From positions 1 to 64,000 of the forward strand of contig CAYJJU010000005.1 of NCBI GenBank assembly GCA_964370635.1: 64,000 nucleotides of DNA, written 5' to 3'. Both the position numbers and the translations under genes were made by a program. Origin of the DNA: SIG603 sp964370635 (GTDB lineage Bacteria; Bacillota; Clostridia; Oscillospirales; Acutalibacteraceae). This document shows, piece by piece, positions 16,331 to 25,329 of this stretch; position 1 is the stretch's first letter; every line of letters starts with the position of its first letter. Under the pieces are notes generated by a model that saw only the letters and a program-made list of their open reading frames with translations, searched no databases and was not told where the DNA came from.

Positions 16331-19027
16331 TTACTGCCTAAACTTTGGAAGTATCACCGATACTAGTAGCCAGAATATTTCATATAGTAAAATCGTGGTC
16401 GCCTTTATTGGCGTAGTTGGTAGAAATACTAGCAAAAGGGTAAGGACTACAAAGCCTAAAACAGGTATTAGTGCTTGAAGCGCTACCGTTATGGACAAAG
16501 ACTTCTTGCAGTTTATGCATAGTGACACCAAGGTCATAAAGGAATCTGTTCTTCCCTTAGTTGCACATAGTGCGCTTGCCCTTGCTATTTCGTTTGAGTT
16601 TTCTTCGTCAAACGAATGTGCCTTCTCGCCGGTAAGGGCTATGATGGTTTGAGGGTCTAATTTAAAATTGTTTCCTATAAACTCGGGAGTTAAATTTGGA
16701 TTTGAAACCTTTATCGCTATGCTTATGCCTTTTTTCTCAAGATTTTTAAGCCTTGTCTGGCGTCTGCTGTCAAATTTATAAGACAGAATAAGCATTGCCA
16801 CGAGCTCTTCTGCATAAGCCACAAATACCACTTGTTTTCCGCCTGCAATATACTCGTCTTCGACCTGCTCAGGAATTTCTACGTTTCTGCTCTCAAGCAA
16901 ATTTCTGTTTCCTATAAGGACTCTTTTGCCGTCTACTATTCCCGAAACACCATTTTCATCTTCGTACCTTATCGCCGATGGATTCGGAAAATCTTCCGGA
17001 TATTCGTTTGCAATCTGTGCAAAAATATCTGACAAAGTGCCTCCTGCCTCTCTTGCAACACCCGTCGATATGAAAAGTGCCTCGTCTGCATTTTCGCACT
17101 CAAATGTATTTATTCCGTCTATAGTCACCGTGCCGTTTGGAAAAATTCCGCTTTCGTCTATGACTATCGTAGCCATGTCTGACAAGTGTTTTACCGCTTC
17201 ATAGCCCGACGCCATTGCGCCGCTTCTGAGTGCCGTTTTGGTAAGTTTTGATAAGGGCAGATTAACCGCTATAAGATTGGTAAAACATACCCATATGCTT
17301 GCCGAGGCCGCAAATGCGCTAAAACCTAAGAAAGTGTCCCTCGTGAGGACTAACACTGCAACAAATAATGCCAAAGAAGCAATTACGCCCAAAGGTGCAA
17401 GTTTTTTTGAAATTCTCTCCGCAGGGTCTGTGCCATAAGAGTACTGTAAAAAATTCTTTAAAAATTTTACTTTTTTCTGATGCATAACCTTGCCGGACTT
17501 AATTTCAGAAAATTCGCCCTCATAATTTTTTATGACATATTTTTGCTCTCTCGATGTAATAAATCTAAAATTTCTATATATTCTGTTTGACATGATATGC
17601 TTGCCTATTGCATTTGTTAAAAGGGCAAATATAACAAGCAAATTATACATATGTGCCGTCGCCGTCGCAACTTGGGCCGAGAAAATAACCGCGACTATGT
17701 TTTGTAAAAGCACGGCAAACACCGCAAAGGCCACCGCACTGTCAGAGTCGGGCTTGTATGCAAAAAGGCTTTTAAATCCGTCTAAAAGTGAGTTTTTAAA
17801 CATCCATATATTAGCGCCCAAAACCAAAATATTTATTATTAAAAATGCATTTGGGTTGCTGTTTGGGTCTGCCGTGGCCGCCCCGGCCTCAAAACCTATG
17901 CTAAGTATAAAAATCACAATAAAAGATATAACCGACACCAAAATTTTTAAGTTCAATTTGTTTAGGTCGCTTTTGATGCTTGAGAAAATAGATTTCGCCT
18001 CAGACTGCTCCATGTAATCGTCTATAGACTCTTCCTCGCTTTGGACGGGCTCCGCTTTTCTGCTGTACGCACGCTTAACCACAGGCGCTTGCACCTCTTG
18101 ATAAATTTGCGCCTCGTTATTTATTGCGTTTTGAAGCAAATCTGCCTTTACTGCGTGAATAGGCGCAAGTTTTGGCCTATACCTTGTAATGTCGTCAAGT
18201 ACGGGGAAAATGCTTTGGTCGGCCTCTTTTACTGTTTCGCTTGCCTTTTTAGGCGGCGCTTCCTCTTTTAACACAGGCGGCGCCACGTAGCTAGGCTCCG
18301 GTTTTGACACCGTCTTTTCGACCACAAACTTTTCAATTTCTTTTTCGTCAACCTTTGGAAATTGTACGCTTTTTTGAAGCTCTATCGTGTCGTTTAAGAT
18401 ATTAAGTTTTATCTCTATCGTTTCATTTTCTGCGCTTTTATTCATCGCCTTTTGGAATTCGTCGCCCTCGTCAAGTCCCGCTATTCCATGCTGTTTTGTG
18501 TATGGGTCTGCCGCAAAAGATGTCACGGGCATTGGCGCCACAACGCCGAACTCGTCGGCAAGTTGCTCCTCGTCGACACCTGCGGTTTCCACCGCATGCA
18601 AAACCCTTTTTCTTCGCTCTTCCCTAATTTTATTAAAGCTCTCTTCTTCTTCAAGATTTAAGGTATTGTCAAAAAGCTCTGTATAGGTGTTGCTTGCAGG
18701 CGCTTCATTTTTATCCAAGTCCTTGGTATAACCCTTTTTAAGCTCGTGCAAGGGTTTAAACTCCACACCGTAGTACAGGTCTTCCATCTCATCTCTTTTT
18801 TTGCTTTTCTTTGAAAACCAGCCTTTTTTCTTCTTTTTTTCTTTTTGTGGCTTTTGTGGTGCTTCAAAGCTTTCTTCCTCTTCAATTTCATACTCGGAAA
18901 ACTCTAAGGCTTCGCCTTCTATCTCTTCAAACACCGTGTCAAGATCCACTTGATCATTTATCAGCTCTTCATCTCTGATTCCTGCGCCCGAGCTGTTTTG
19001 AAATATCTCATTTTCTTTTCTTTTCAT
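16331..19027 (-). CDS. Degenerate P-type-ATPase-like membrane protein with long acidic N-terminal region
   Basis: An 898-residue protein. I take the ATG at 19027, with GGAG 10 bases upstream; a start 24 bases earlier lacks a ribosome binding site. Residues ~1-360 are cytosolic and charged, with a Lys-rich patch (KKKKKGWFSKK). Hydrophobic helices follow in the layout of a P1B-type ATPase. At the phosphorylation site the usual DKTGTLT is replaced by DESGIFPNG (Asp 624). The N-domain motif survives as GVSGIVDGKRVLIGNRNLL, but TGD and DGxNDxP are gone (KVSNP; no acidic hinge). ATP-driven transport is therefore unlikely, and a scaffold or regulator is possible. It lies 35 bases after rlmB. Confidence 0.72.
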   Translation of the reverse strand: MKRKENEIFQNSSGAGIRDEELINDQVDLDTVFEEIEGEALEFSEYEIEEEESFEAPQKPQKEKKKKKGWFSKKSKKRDEMEDLYYGVEFKPLHELKKGYTKDLDKNEAPASNTYTELFDNTLNLEEEESFNKIREERRKRVLHAVETAGVDEEQLADEFGVVAPMPVTSFAADPYTKQHGIAGLDEGDEFQKAMNKSAENETIEIKLNILNDTIELQKSVQFPKVDEKEIEKFVVEKTVSKPEPSYVAPPVLKEEAPPKKASETVKEADQSIFPVLDDITRYRPKLAPIHAVKADLLQNAINNEAQIYQEVQAPVVKRAYSRKAEPVQSEEESIDDYMEQSEAKSIFSSIKSDLNKLNLKILVSVISFIVIFILSIGFEAGAATADPNSNPNAFLIINILVLGANIWMFKNSLLDGFKSLFAYKPDSDSAVAFAVFAVLLQNIVAVIFSAQVATATAHMYNLLVIFALLTNAIGKHIMSNRIYRNFRFITSREQKYVIKNYEGEFSEIKSGKVMHQKKVKFLKNFLQYSYGTDPAERISKKLAPLGVIASLALFVAVLVLTRDTFLGFSAFAASASIWVCFTNLIAVNLPLSKLTKTALRSGAMASGYEAVKHLSDMATIVIDESGIFPNGTVTIDGINTFECENADEALFISTGVAREAGGTLSDIFAQIANEYPEDFPNPSAIRYEDENGVSGIVDGKRVLIGNRNLLESRNVEIPEQVEDEYIAGGKQVVFVAYAEELVAMLILSYKFDSRRQTRLKNLEKKGISIAIKVSNPNLTPEFIGNNFKLDPQTIIALTGEKAHSFDEENSNEIARASALCATKGRTDSFMTLVSLCINCKKSLSITVALQALIPVLGFVVLTLLLVFLPTTPIKATTILLYEIFWLLVSVILPKFRQ

Positions 19028-19062
19028 AGCATTAATACTCCATTTTTGCAAATTTATTACTT

Positions 19063-19833
19063 TTAAATAGATTTAATTCCACTTCTCTGCCTTGCAATTT
19101 CATATGAAATTACTCCGCAGGCAACAGACACATTTAAAGACTCTATATTGCCTTTTATCGGAACAGATACAACGATGTCTGACTTTTCCTTTAATAGCCT
19201 GCTAATGCCCTTGCCCTCGGCGCCTATCATAAGTGCAACCTTGCCCGAATAATCTACCGTGCACCAGTCCCTGCCGTCCATATCGGCACAGTAAATCCAG
19301 AAGCCTAAGTCCTTTAGCTTATCGACAAAGGAAGACATGTTTGTCACCTTTATTACCGGCATATATTCAATTGCACCTGCTGAGGCTTTTGCGACTGTGT
19401 GTGTAAGACCCACGCTTCTATGCTTAAGTATTACCACGCCGTGTGCCCCACAGCACTCCGCCGTGCGCAGTACCGCTCCTAAGTTATGAGGGTCGGAAAG
19501 CTCGTCGCACAAAATAATAAATGGCTCTTCCCCTTTTTCATTTGCAATCTCAAGCACTTCCTCCAATGTGGAGTACTCCTTAGCGGCAACCCTTGCAATT
19601 ATGCCTTGATGATTTGTGCCTCCGCACATGAACTGAAGTTTTTTTGCATCTGCCTCTTTTACATTGATGCCTTTCTGTGTTGCCTTTGCGATTATCGCCG
19701 TGACAGAACCTTGTCGCTCGCCCTTTTGTATGTAGATGCTGTCCACGGTGCGTCCGCTCTTAAGTAATTCCAAAACAGCATTACGCCCTATCACTAAATC
19801 TTTAGGCACTTCAAAGTTTTCTTTGTTATTCAT
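19063..19833 (-). CDS. rlmB: 23S rRNA (guanosine-2'-O)-methyltransferase, TrmH family group 3
   Basis: SpoU/TrmH-type knotted methyltransferase of 256 residues that 2'-O-methylates a guanosine in 23S rRNA. The N-terminal substrate-binding domain opens with DLVIGRNAVLELLKSG. The SPOUT domain shows the three signature motifs: LSDPHNLGAVLRTAECCGAHGV, MIGAEGKGISRLL and VPIKGNIESLNVSVACGVISYE. It is expressed from its own promoter just upstream and is followed by the pseudo-ATPase gene. Confidence 0.92.
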   Translation of the reverse strand: MNNKENFEVPKDLVIGRNAVLELLKSGRTVDSIYIQKGERQGSVTAIIAKATQKGINVKEADAKKLQFMCGGTNHQGIIARVAAKEYSTLEEVLEIANEKGEEPFIILCDELSDPHNLGAVLRTAECCGAHGVVILKHRSVGLTHTVAKASAGAIEYMPVIKVTNMSSFVDKLKDLGFWIYCADMDGRDWCTVDYSGKVALMIGAEGKGISRLLKEKSDIVVSVPIKGNIESLNVSVACGVISYEIARQRSGIKSI

Positions 19834-19880
19834 AATTTTACCCCAACTTCCATATAGGTGTTTTTCGCATATATGTATCT

Positions 19881-19908
19881 ATTATACCATAAATTTCAAA
19901 ATGTTCAA
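19881..19908 (-). promoter_or_regulatory. Promoter for rlmB
   Basis: On the minus strand TTGAAC (19903-19908), 16 bases and TATAAT (19881-19886), about 50 bases upstream of the rlmB ATG. Confidence 0.55.
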
Positions 19909-19909
19909 A

Positions 19910-20379
19910 CTAAAAATTTTACACAATTTTTCATTTAGTTTTATTTTGCAATCTATTGTGACAAATTGCCATTAAAAATTACCATAAATGTATAAATATT
20001 CTTTTCAAAGACGCATTTTGGCTTCAAAAAAAATAAAAAAAATTTGCTGTTTTTGCAGTTTACATAAACAGAATTATTGGCTTTAAATTCCTGTGGAAAA
20101 CTCTGTTGAAAGTGTGGAAAAGTCCGCAATGTTGCTTGATTTTGATTTTTAACATTTGATTTTTTACCCTTTTTTATGTTAACCGACATTTATTTCATTT
20201 CTGTGCATATTTTTTTTACTGTAAAGTAGTTTGTACTTATTAGTTGTGGACAAGTCATCAAGCTTAACTATATATAGGTTAAAAACATGGCAAAATTTCT
20301 TTGTCAAGCCCCTATTTTAAGACTAAATTGATGAATTTTAATGAATGTGAAGTTTTCCGACTTTTTCGACACTAAAGTC
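19910..20379. other. AT-rich intergenic region with DnaA-box-like 9-mers
   Basis: About 470 bases with no credible gene between divergent transcripts. TGTGGAAAA occurs at 20092-20100 and 20113-20121 and TGTGGACAA at 20245-20253; each is one or two bases from the DnaA-box complement TGTGGATAA. T-tracts are frequent. No dnaA, dnaN or rpmH is nearby, so it is not the usual oriC context. A minor DnaA-binding cluster or chance are both possible. Confidence 0.3.
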
Positions 20380-20407
20380 TTGCAAAAACCTTAAAATATG
20401 CTATAAT
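20380..20407 (+). promoter_or_regulatory. Promoter for the DUF6062-glycosylase pair
   Basis: TTGCAA (20380-20385), a 16-base spacer and TATAAT (20402-20407), leaving a leader of about 85 bases before the ATG at 20502. Confidence 0.55.
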
Positions 20408-20501
20408 TTTTATTGAAGACAGTTTTAAGTTTACACTTAAACTACCCTGATATGGCTCTTAACACAATATTAATAATGTATAAAAATACACTGGAGGCTT
20501 T

Positions 20502-21194
20502 ATGAGAGAAGATCTATGCTCCATACCCATAAACGACATTTTTAAAGAGTATCACGACTGCCCTTTCTGCTTTATGCGTGATATGCTTGAGGAACACCTT
20601 ACAACTTACATCACGGGTGCCGCAATGATGCAGCCCGACGTCAGGGTCGAGACAAACGCCTCAGGCTTTTGTAAGGCTCATTTTGACATGATGCTTAAAA
20701 AGGGGAACAGGCTATCTGTCGCACTAATTTTGCAGACACTACTAGCGCAGGTGGACAAAGAACAATTAAGCGATGAACTTAGCTTAAAGAGGCAACTTGC
20801 AAGCGTGATTGCAAGGGGCGAGAGCTGTTTTATTTGCGAAAATTTGGATAAGCATATGCTGCATTTATTTTCCTGCCTTATAAGTCTTTACGAGAAAGAC
20901 GACGACTTTAAAAGGCTTTACAAGGAGCAAAAGGGCATCTGCACGCATCACTTTGGATATTTACTGTCGCATGTAAGCAAGAAGAATAAGGAATTTTTAA
21001 GCGTAAGCCGTACACTTGCAAAGAAGCATATGGCAAGCATAAGACAGGACATTGACGAGTTTTGTAATTTATTTGACTATAGAAATAAAACTAAGCCGAC
21101 AGCCGACCTAAAGCTGGCTATTGAGCATGCTGTTGAAAATTTAAGCGGACGAAAACCCGACATACACATAAAGGCAGAGGATAAAAACAGATGA
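20502..21194 (+). CDS. DUF6062 family protein
   Basis: A 230-residue cytosolic protein typical of Clostridia and of unknown function. Cysteine/histidine pairs suggest metal binding: DCPFCFMRDML near residue 17, GFCKAHFDMML near 55, ESCFICENLDKHM near 108 and GICTHHFGYLL near 145. This repeats a C-x2-C...C-x2-H scheme twice, so the protein may be an internal duplication with two zinc-type sites. GGAGG precedes the ATG. Its stop overlaps the start of the glycosylase gene (ATGA), so the two are translationally coupled. Confidence 0.75.
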   Translation: MREDLCSIPINDIFKEYHDCPFCFMRDMLEEHLTTYITGAAMMQPDVRVETNASGFCKAHFDMMLKKGNRLSVALILQTLLAQVDKEQLSDELSLKRQLASVIARGESCFICENLDKHMLHLFSCLISLYEKDDDFKRLYKEQKGICTHHFGYLLSHVSKKNKEFLSVSRTLAKKHMASIRQDIDEFCNLFDYRNKTKPTADLKLAIEHAVENLSGRKPDIHIKAEDKNR

Positions 21195-22000
21195 AATATG
21201 AAGTAAAAGACGGATTTATTGAGATTGACAAAATATTTGATTTAGAGGAGACGCTTGACTGCGGGCAGGCGTTTAGGTGGAAAAAAGACGGCGAGTTTTG
21301 GAGTGGCATCGCCTTAGACAAGCATTTAAAACTTTGGCAGGACGACAAAAAAATTCGGTTTTACTGTGCTGAAGAAGAATTTTTAAGCACTTGGGCAAAC
21401 TACTTTGACCTATTTACCGATTATGAAAAAATAAAGGAAGACATGGCAAAACTCGACCCAAAGCTTAAGGACATAACAAAATTTGCGCCAGGCATACGAA
21501 TTTTAAAGCAGGACAGCTGGGAGGCCATATGCTCTTTTATGCTTTCACAGAATAATAATATTCCTAGAATTAAAGGTATTATAGAATTGCTTTGCACAAA
21601 TTTTGGAGAAAAGACAGACTTTGGCTATTTATTTCCAAAATATAGCGTGATTGCAAAATGCAGTGAAGCCGACTTAGCCGTGATTAAAAGCGGCTTTAGG
21701 GCAAAGTATTTAATAAGTGCCGCAACCTTGCTAGAAAGCGGCAAGATTAACATTGAAGAGATTAGGCGTATGGATATAAACGCCGCGAGAGACGCCTTAC
21801 AGCTTGTAAAAGGCATAGGCCCAAAAGTTGCCGAATGTGCCCTCTTATACGGCTTTTACCGCACAGAGTGCTTCCCCATGGACGTGTGGATGATAAGGGC
21901 CATGAAGGAGCTTTTGCCAAATTTATCGGCAGAGGATTTTGGCAAAACCGCCGGAATGGCACAGCAGTACATTTTTCATTACAGCAGACATCATTTGTAG
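21191..22000 (+). CDS. 8-oxoguanine DNA glycosylase/AP lyase, OGG1 family
   Basis: Base-excision repair enzyme of 269 residues. The N-terminal OGG domain has LDCGQAFRWKKDG (residues ~21-33). The HhH-GPD part has WEAICSFMLSQNNNIPRIKGII near 112, and the hairpin-helix KGIGPKVAECALLYG near 200 carries the likely catalytic Lys (GPKVAEC, equivalent to Lys249 of human OGG1). PMDVW holds the conserved Asp. Length and motif order fit OGG1-type rather than AlkA-type enzymes. Coupled to DUF6062 by a 4-base overlap. Confidence 0.9.
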   Translation: MKYEVKDGFIEIDKIFDLEETLDCGQAFRWKKDGEFWSGIALDKHLKLWQDDKKIRFYCAEEEFLSTWANYFDLFTDYEKIKEDMAKLDPKLKDITKFAPGIRILKQDSWEAICSFMLSQNNNIPRIKGIIELLCTNFGEKTDFGYLFPKYSVIAKCSEADLAVIKSGFRAKYLISAATLLESGKINIEEIRRMDINAARDALQLVKGIGPKVAECALLYGFYRTECFPMDVWMIRAMKELLPNLSAEDFGKTAGMAQQYIFHYSRHHL

Positions 22001-22018
22001 TTGATAGTTTTAATAAAA

Positions 22019-22050
22019 AAATGCGTAGCATTTCACCACCACTCTTCACT
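22019..22050 (+). repeat. Dispersed small hairpin element, copy A
   Basis: Stem AAATGC/GCATTT with loop GTA, followed by CACCACCACTCTTCACT. It is related to copies at 39764 and 49649, where the stem is AAATCC/GGATTT. The stem bases change together while the flank CACCAC-ACTCTTCAC is kept. Confidence 0.65.
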
Positions 22051-22078
22051 AAAAAAACCACCCTTTCGGGTGGTTTTT
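22051..22078. terminator. Bidirectional terminator between the glycosylase gene and rplQ
   Basis: Stem AACCACCC/GGGTGGTT (22056-22063 and 22068-22075) with a TTTC loop, A-rich on the left and T-rich on the right. It can end both the plus-strand pair and the long minus-strand ribosomal operon. Confidence 0.85.
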
Positions 22079-22083
22079 GTTAA

Positions 22084-22425
22084 TTAGACAAGCTCGATAA
22101 CTGCCATTTCTGCAGCGTCGCCACGGCGTGGGCCTAATTTTGAAATTCTGGTGTATCCGCCGTTTCTCTCTACATATTTTGGTGCAATTTCTTTAAATAG
22201 TTTGTTTGTTACAGCCTCTTTAGTGATGAAAGCCATAACTGTTCTTCTATTTGTAAGATTGTCAACCTTTGCTATAGTTATCATTTTCTCCGCCAATGAA
22301 CGTACTTCTTTAGCACGAGTATCGGTGGTTTCTATTTTGCCATTCTCAAAGAAGAATGTGACAAGCCCTCTGAGCATAGCTGTTCTGTGAGCAGTGTCTC
22401 TTCCGAGTTTTCTTGTTCCCGGCAT
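22084..22425 (-). CDS. rplQ: 50S ribosomal protein L17
   Basis: Large-subunit protein near the exit tunnel, 113 residues. It opens with the family pattern GTRKLGRDTAHRTAMLRGLV and ends in GDAAEMAVIELV. It is the last gene of the ribosomal block, 45 bases after rpoA, and is followed at once by a terminator. The genes often found next (ecf transporters, truA, rplM) are absent here. Confidence 0.97.
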   Translation of the reverse strand: MPGTRKLGRDTAHRTAMLRGLVTFFFENGKIETTDTRAKEVRSLAEKMITIAKVDNLTNRRTVMAFITKEAVTNKLFKEIAPKYVERNGGYTRISKLGPRRGDAAEMAVIELV

Positions 22426-22470
22426 GAAATATCACTCCTATTCCTAAATATTAGTATCTGTTAAACAGAT

Positions 22471-23424
22471 TTATTCATCTTCCTTACGCAAATTAAATCC
22501 TAGAGATGCCATCTTCCAGATAACCTCTTCAAGTGATTTGCGTCCTAAGTTTCTAACCTTCATCATGTCTTCTTCAGACTTGTTGATGAGGTCTTCAACA
22601 GTGTTAATTCCTGCACGTTTTAGGCAGTTGAATGAACGAACCGATAGGTCTAGCTCTTCAATTGTCATTTCTAAAACTTTTTCTTTGCCGTTATCGTCTT
22701 TTTCAATCATAATCTCAGCGCTCTTTCCTTTATCGGAAAGGTCTACGAAGAGGTTAAGGTGATCGGTTAAGACTTTTGCGGCAAGAGAAACTGCTTCTTG
22801 TGCATTTATAACTCCGTTTGTCCATACATCTAGTGTCAATTTATCGTAATCGATGCTTTGACCAACACGTGTATTTTCAACGCTGAAATTAACTTTTAAA
22901 ACCGGTGTATAAATTGAGTCTACTGCAAGCTCGCCTATTACACCGCTTTGCATATTTTGCTTATTTCTCTCGCCTGAAACATATCCTCTACCTTTGTCAA
23001 ATACAAGTTCCATATAAAACTTTGAATCTGCGCCTAAGGTAGCAATGTGAAGTTCAGGGTTTAAAATCTCTATTTCGCTGTCTACGTTAATTGAAGCTGC
23101 AGTTAACTGTGCAGGACCTTGCGCATCAATTGTAACGGTTTTTGCGCCGTCAGAGTGTAGTTTTGCAACTATACCCTTGATGTTTAAAACTATCTCGGTT
23201 ACATCTTCCTTAACACCGTGAATAGTTGAAAATTCATGCACAACGCCATCAATCTTCACCGTTTTAACCGCCACGCCCGGCAAGCTTGAAAGAAGTACTC
23301 TTCTAAGGCTATTTCCAAGAGTTGTTCCAAAACCTCTCTCAAGAGGCTCTATGACAAATTTCCCGTACTTTCCGTCGTCGGAAATATTAACTATATCTAT
23401 TCTTGGTCTTTCTATCTCGATCAT
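22471..23424 (-). CDS. rpoA: DNA-directed RNA polymerase subunit alpha
   Basis: Scaffold of RNA polymerase and contact point for UP elements and activators. The ATG at 23424 has GGAGG with a 7-base gap, giving 317 residues; the frame is open 18 bases further but without a ribosome binding site. The N-terminal domain has the GFGTTLGNSLRRVLLSSLPG dimer motif, and the C-terminal domain begins about residue 245 with the helix-hairpin-helix region SVRSFNCLKRAGINTVEDL and NLGRKSLEE. It stands between rpsD and rplQ as in all Firmicutes. Confidence 0.97.
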   Translation of the reverse strand: MIEIERPRIDIVNISDDGKYGKFVIEPLERGFGTTLGNSLRRVLLSSLPGVAVKTVKIDGVVHEFSTIHGVKEDVTEIVLNIKGIVAKLHSDGAKTVTIDAQGPAQLTAASINVDSEIEILNPELHIATLGADSKFYMELVFDKGRGYVSGERNKQNMQSGVIGELAVDSIYTPVLKVNFSVENTRVGQSIDYDKLTLDVWTNGVINAQEAVSLAAKVLTDHLNLFVDLSDKGKSAEIMIEKDDNGKEKVLEMTIEELDLSVRSFNCLKRAGINTVEDLINKSEEDMMKVRNLGRKSLEEVIWKMASLGFNLRKEDE

Positions 23425-23467
23425 TTGCGTTCCTCCTTGCACATGCGGTATTTTAGTTTAAAGGGCA

Positions 23468-24061
23468 TTATTTGGAGTAAAACTCAACGATAAGTGTTTC
23501 ATCAACGTCAAAGTCTATGTCTTCACGATTTGGTAGTCTTAAAACCTTAGCTTCTTGAGTATCTTTATTATAATCTAACCAGTTTGCTACAGGAATAGCG
23601 CCTCTTGTTTCGATTATAGCTTTAAACTTAGCAGAGCTTCTGCTTTTTTCGCACAAAGCAATTACGTCGCCTTCATCAATTAAATATGATGCAATGTCAA
23701 CTTTTTTGCCATTAACAGTATAGTGACCGTGGCCTACAAGTTGTCTTGCTTCACGTCTTGTTGATGCAAGTCCCATTCTGTATACTACGCTATCAAGTCT
23801 TCTTTCGCAGAATTGAAGTAGGTTTTCACCTGTAATTCCTGCTCTTTTAACTGCTTTTTCATAGTAATGTGAGAATTGTTTTTCAAGTACACCGTAAATG
23901 AATTTAACTTTTTGTTTCTCATTTAGTTGTAAGCCGTATTCACTTTGTTTTCTTTTATTAGGCTTTGGAATTCTTCTTGTAGATTTGTTGTAACCCATAA
24001 CAGCTGGCTCTATGCCAAGTGTTTTGCATCTTTTTAAAACAGGTTGTCTGTTTCTTGCCAT
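23468..24061 (-). CDS. rpsD: 30S ribosomal protein S4
   Basis: Primary 16S rRNA-binding protein, 197 residues. The N-terminus has ARNRQPVLKRCKTLGIEP and lacks the CxxC zinc pattern, so this is the zinc-independent form. The S4 RNA-binding domain is near residue 90 (RRLDSVVYRMGLASTRREARQLVGHGH). In many Firmicutes rpsD is a separate gene controlled by its own leader; here it keeps the alpha-operon position between rpsK and rpoA. Confidence 0.97.
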   Translation of the reverse strand: MARNRQPVLKRCKTLGIEPAVMGYNKSTRRIPKPNKRKQSEYGLQLNEKQKVKFIYGVLEKQFSHYYEKAVKRAGITGENLLQFCERRLDSVVYRMGLASTRREARQLVGHGHYTVNGKKVDIASYLIDEGDVIALCEKSRSSAKFKAIIETRGAIPVANWLDYNKDTQEAKVLRLPNREDIDFDVDETLIVEFYSK

Positions 24062-24086
24062 TACAAATATCCTCCTTTAATTATAA

Positions 24087-24491
24087 TTATACACGTCTTC
24101 TCTTTGGAGGACGGCATCCGTTATGTGGAATAGGTGTTACGTCCTTAATCATGTTAACGTCTAGACCTGTTGCTTGTAGGGCACGAATTGCTGCTTCACG
24201 TCCTGCACCTGGTCCTTTAACATAAACTTCAACTGATTTCATACCGTGTTCCATAGCTGCTTTTGCTGCTGTTTCTGCTGCTGATTGAGCCGCAAAGGGA
24301 GTAGATTTTCTTGAACCTCTAAATCCTAGTTCACCGGCGCTTGCCCATGAAATAGCATTACCTTGTACGTCTGTAATCGTTACGATAGTATTATTGAATG
24401 TGGACTGGATATGTGCAGCTCCACGCTCAATGTTTTTGCGCTCACGGCGTCTTCTGACTGCGGTCTTTTTAGAACCTTTTACTGCTGCCAT
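24087..24491 (-). CDS. rpsK: 30S ribosomal protein S11
   Basis: Platform protein of the small subunit, 134 residues, with a basic N-terminal tail, HIQSTFNNTIVTITD near residue 27, the GFRGSRKSTPFAAQ block and the C-terminal IPHNGCRPPKRRRV. It follows rpsM by 16 bases and precedes rpsD. Confidence 0.97.
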   Translation of the reverse strand: MAAVKGSKKTAVRRRRERKNIERGAAHIQSTFNNTIVTITDVQGNAISWASAGELGFRGSRKSTPFAAQSAAETAAKAAMEHGMKSVEVYVKGPGAGREAAIRALQATGLDVNMIKDVTPIPHNGCRPPKRRRV

Positions 24492-24507
24492 TTAATTAAT
24501 CCCTCCA

Positions 24508-24876
24508 TTATTTCTTCTTGTTAGCCATTGTTTTTCTTGGACCTTTACGAGTTCTCGCATTAGTCTTTGAACGTTGGCCTCTTACCGGTAGACCTTTACG
24601 GTGACGAACACCTCTGTAGCAACCGATTTCTATTAGTCTTTTAATATCAAAAGCGATTTCTCTTCTTAAATCACCTTCAACTTTACAGTTTGCTTCAATG
24701 TACTCTCTTAATTTAGCTGCATCTTCATCGCTTAAGTCTCTTACACGAATATCTCCTGATACTCCTGTACCCTCACAAATTTCAGTTGCAGTTTTACGGC
24801 CAATGCCATAAACATAAGTTAGAGCAATCTCAAGTCTTTTATCTCTTGGTAAATCTATACCTGAAATACGAGCCAT
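24508..24876 (-). CDS. rpsM: 30S ribosomal protein S13
   Basis: Head protein of the small subunit that contacts the large subunit and tRNA. I use the ATG at 24876, giving MARISGIDLPRDKR, the family's usual N-terminus, and 122 residues; an in-frame ATG 12 bases earlier is possible. The helix-hairpin-helix YVYGIGRKTATEIC and C-terminal GLPVRGQRSKTNARTRKGP are clear. It lies after rpmJ. Confidence 0.96.
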   Translation of the reverse strand: MARISGIDLPRDKRLEIALTYVYGIGRKTATEICEGTGVSGDIRVRDLSDEDAAKLREYIEANCKVEGDLRREIAFDIKRLIEIGCYRGVRHRKGLPVRGQRSKTNARTRKGPRKTMANKKK

Positions 24877-24924
24877 TATTATGACCATCCTTTCCTTAGC
24901 TTGGCAATTTTATTGCCTGCAAAA

Positions 24925-25038
24925 TTAACCTTGGCGTTGTTTGTGTTTAGGGTTCTCACAGATAACCATGATTTTACCTTTACGCTTAATTACTTTGCAT
25001 TTTTCGCATATCTTTTTAACAGAAGGCCTGACTTTCAT
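24925..25038 (-). CDS. rpmJ: 50S ribosomal protein L36
   Basis: A 37-residue gene read directly between infA and rpsM. The product begins MKVRPSVKKICEKCKVIKR and ends KHKQRQG. Zinc ligands are C11, C14, C27 and H32 (CEKC, then VICENPKH), so this is the zinc-binding C+ form. An AGGATGG ribosome binding site lies upstream. Confidence 0.96.
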   Translation of the reverse strand: MKVRPSVKKICEKCKVIKRKGKIMVICENPKHKQRQG

Positions 25039-25110
25039 TACTGACCATCCTTTCTTACTGTTAGATGAATTTTATCTAAAACTCTTTTTTTATTATTCTT
25101 ACTTTTGGCA

Positions 25111-25329
25111 CTATTTAGAGCGCCATGTTATACGACCTTTTGTAAGGTCATATGGTGACATTTCAATAGTTACTTTGTCACCGGGCAAAATGCGTATGAA
25201 GTTCATACGAAGTTTACCTGAAATGTGTGCCAAAATTACATGTCCATTTGGTAGTTCCACTTGGAATGTTGCGTTTGGCAACGCTTCTTTTACTATGCCT
25301 TCAAGCTCAATTACGTCTTGTTTTGACAT
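25111..25329 (-). CDS. infA: Translation initiation factor IF-1
   Basis: A 72-residue OB-fold protein that binds the 30S A site during initiation. It shows the standard N-terminus SKQDVIELEGIVKEALPNA and the C-terminal SPYDLTKGRITWR. Its start overlaps the stop of the KOW gene by one base, so the two are coupled. Confidence 0.97.
   Translation of the reverse strand: MSKQDVIELEGIVKEALPNATFQVELPNGHVILAHISGKLRMNFIRILPGDKVTIEMSPYDLTKGRITWRSK

Noticed and set aside
20092..20253. Chromosomal replication origin
   Set aside because: The 9-mers are not consensus, there are only three, and dnaA/dnaN/rpmH are absent.
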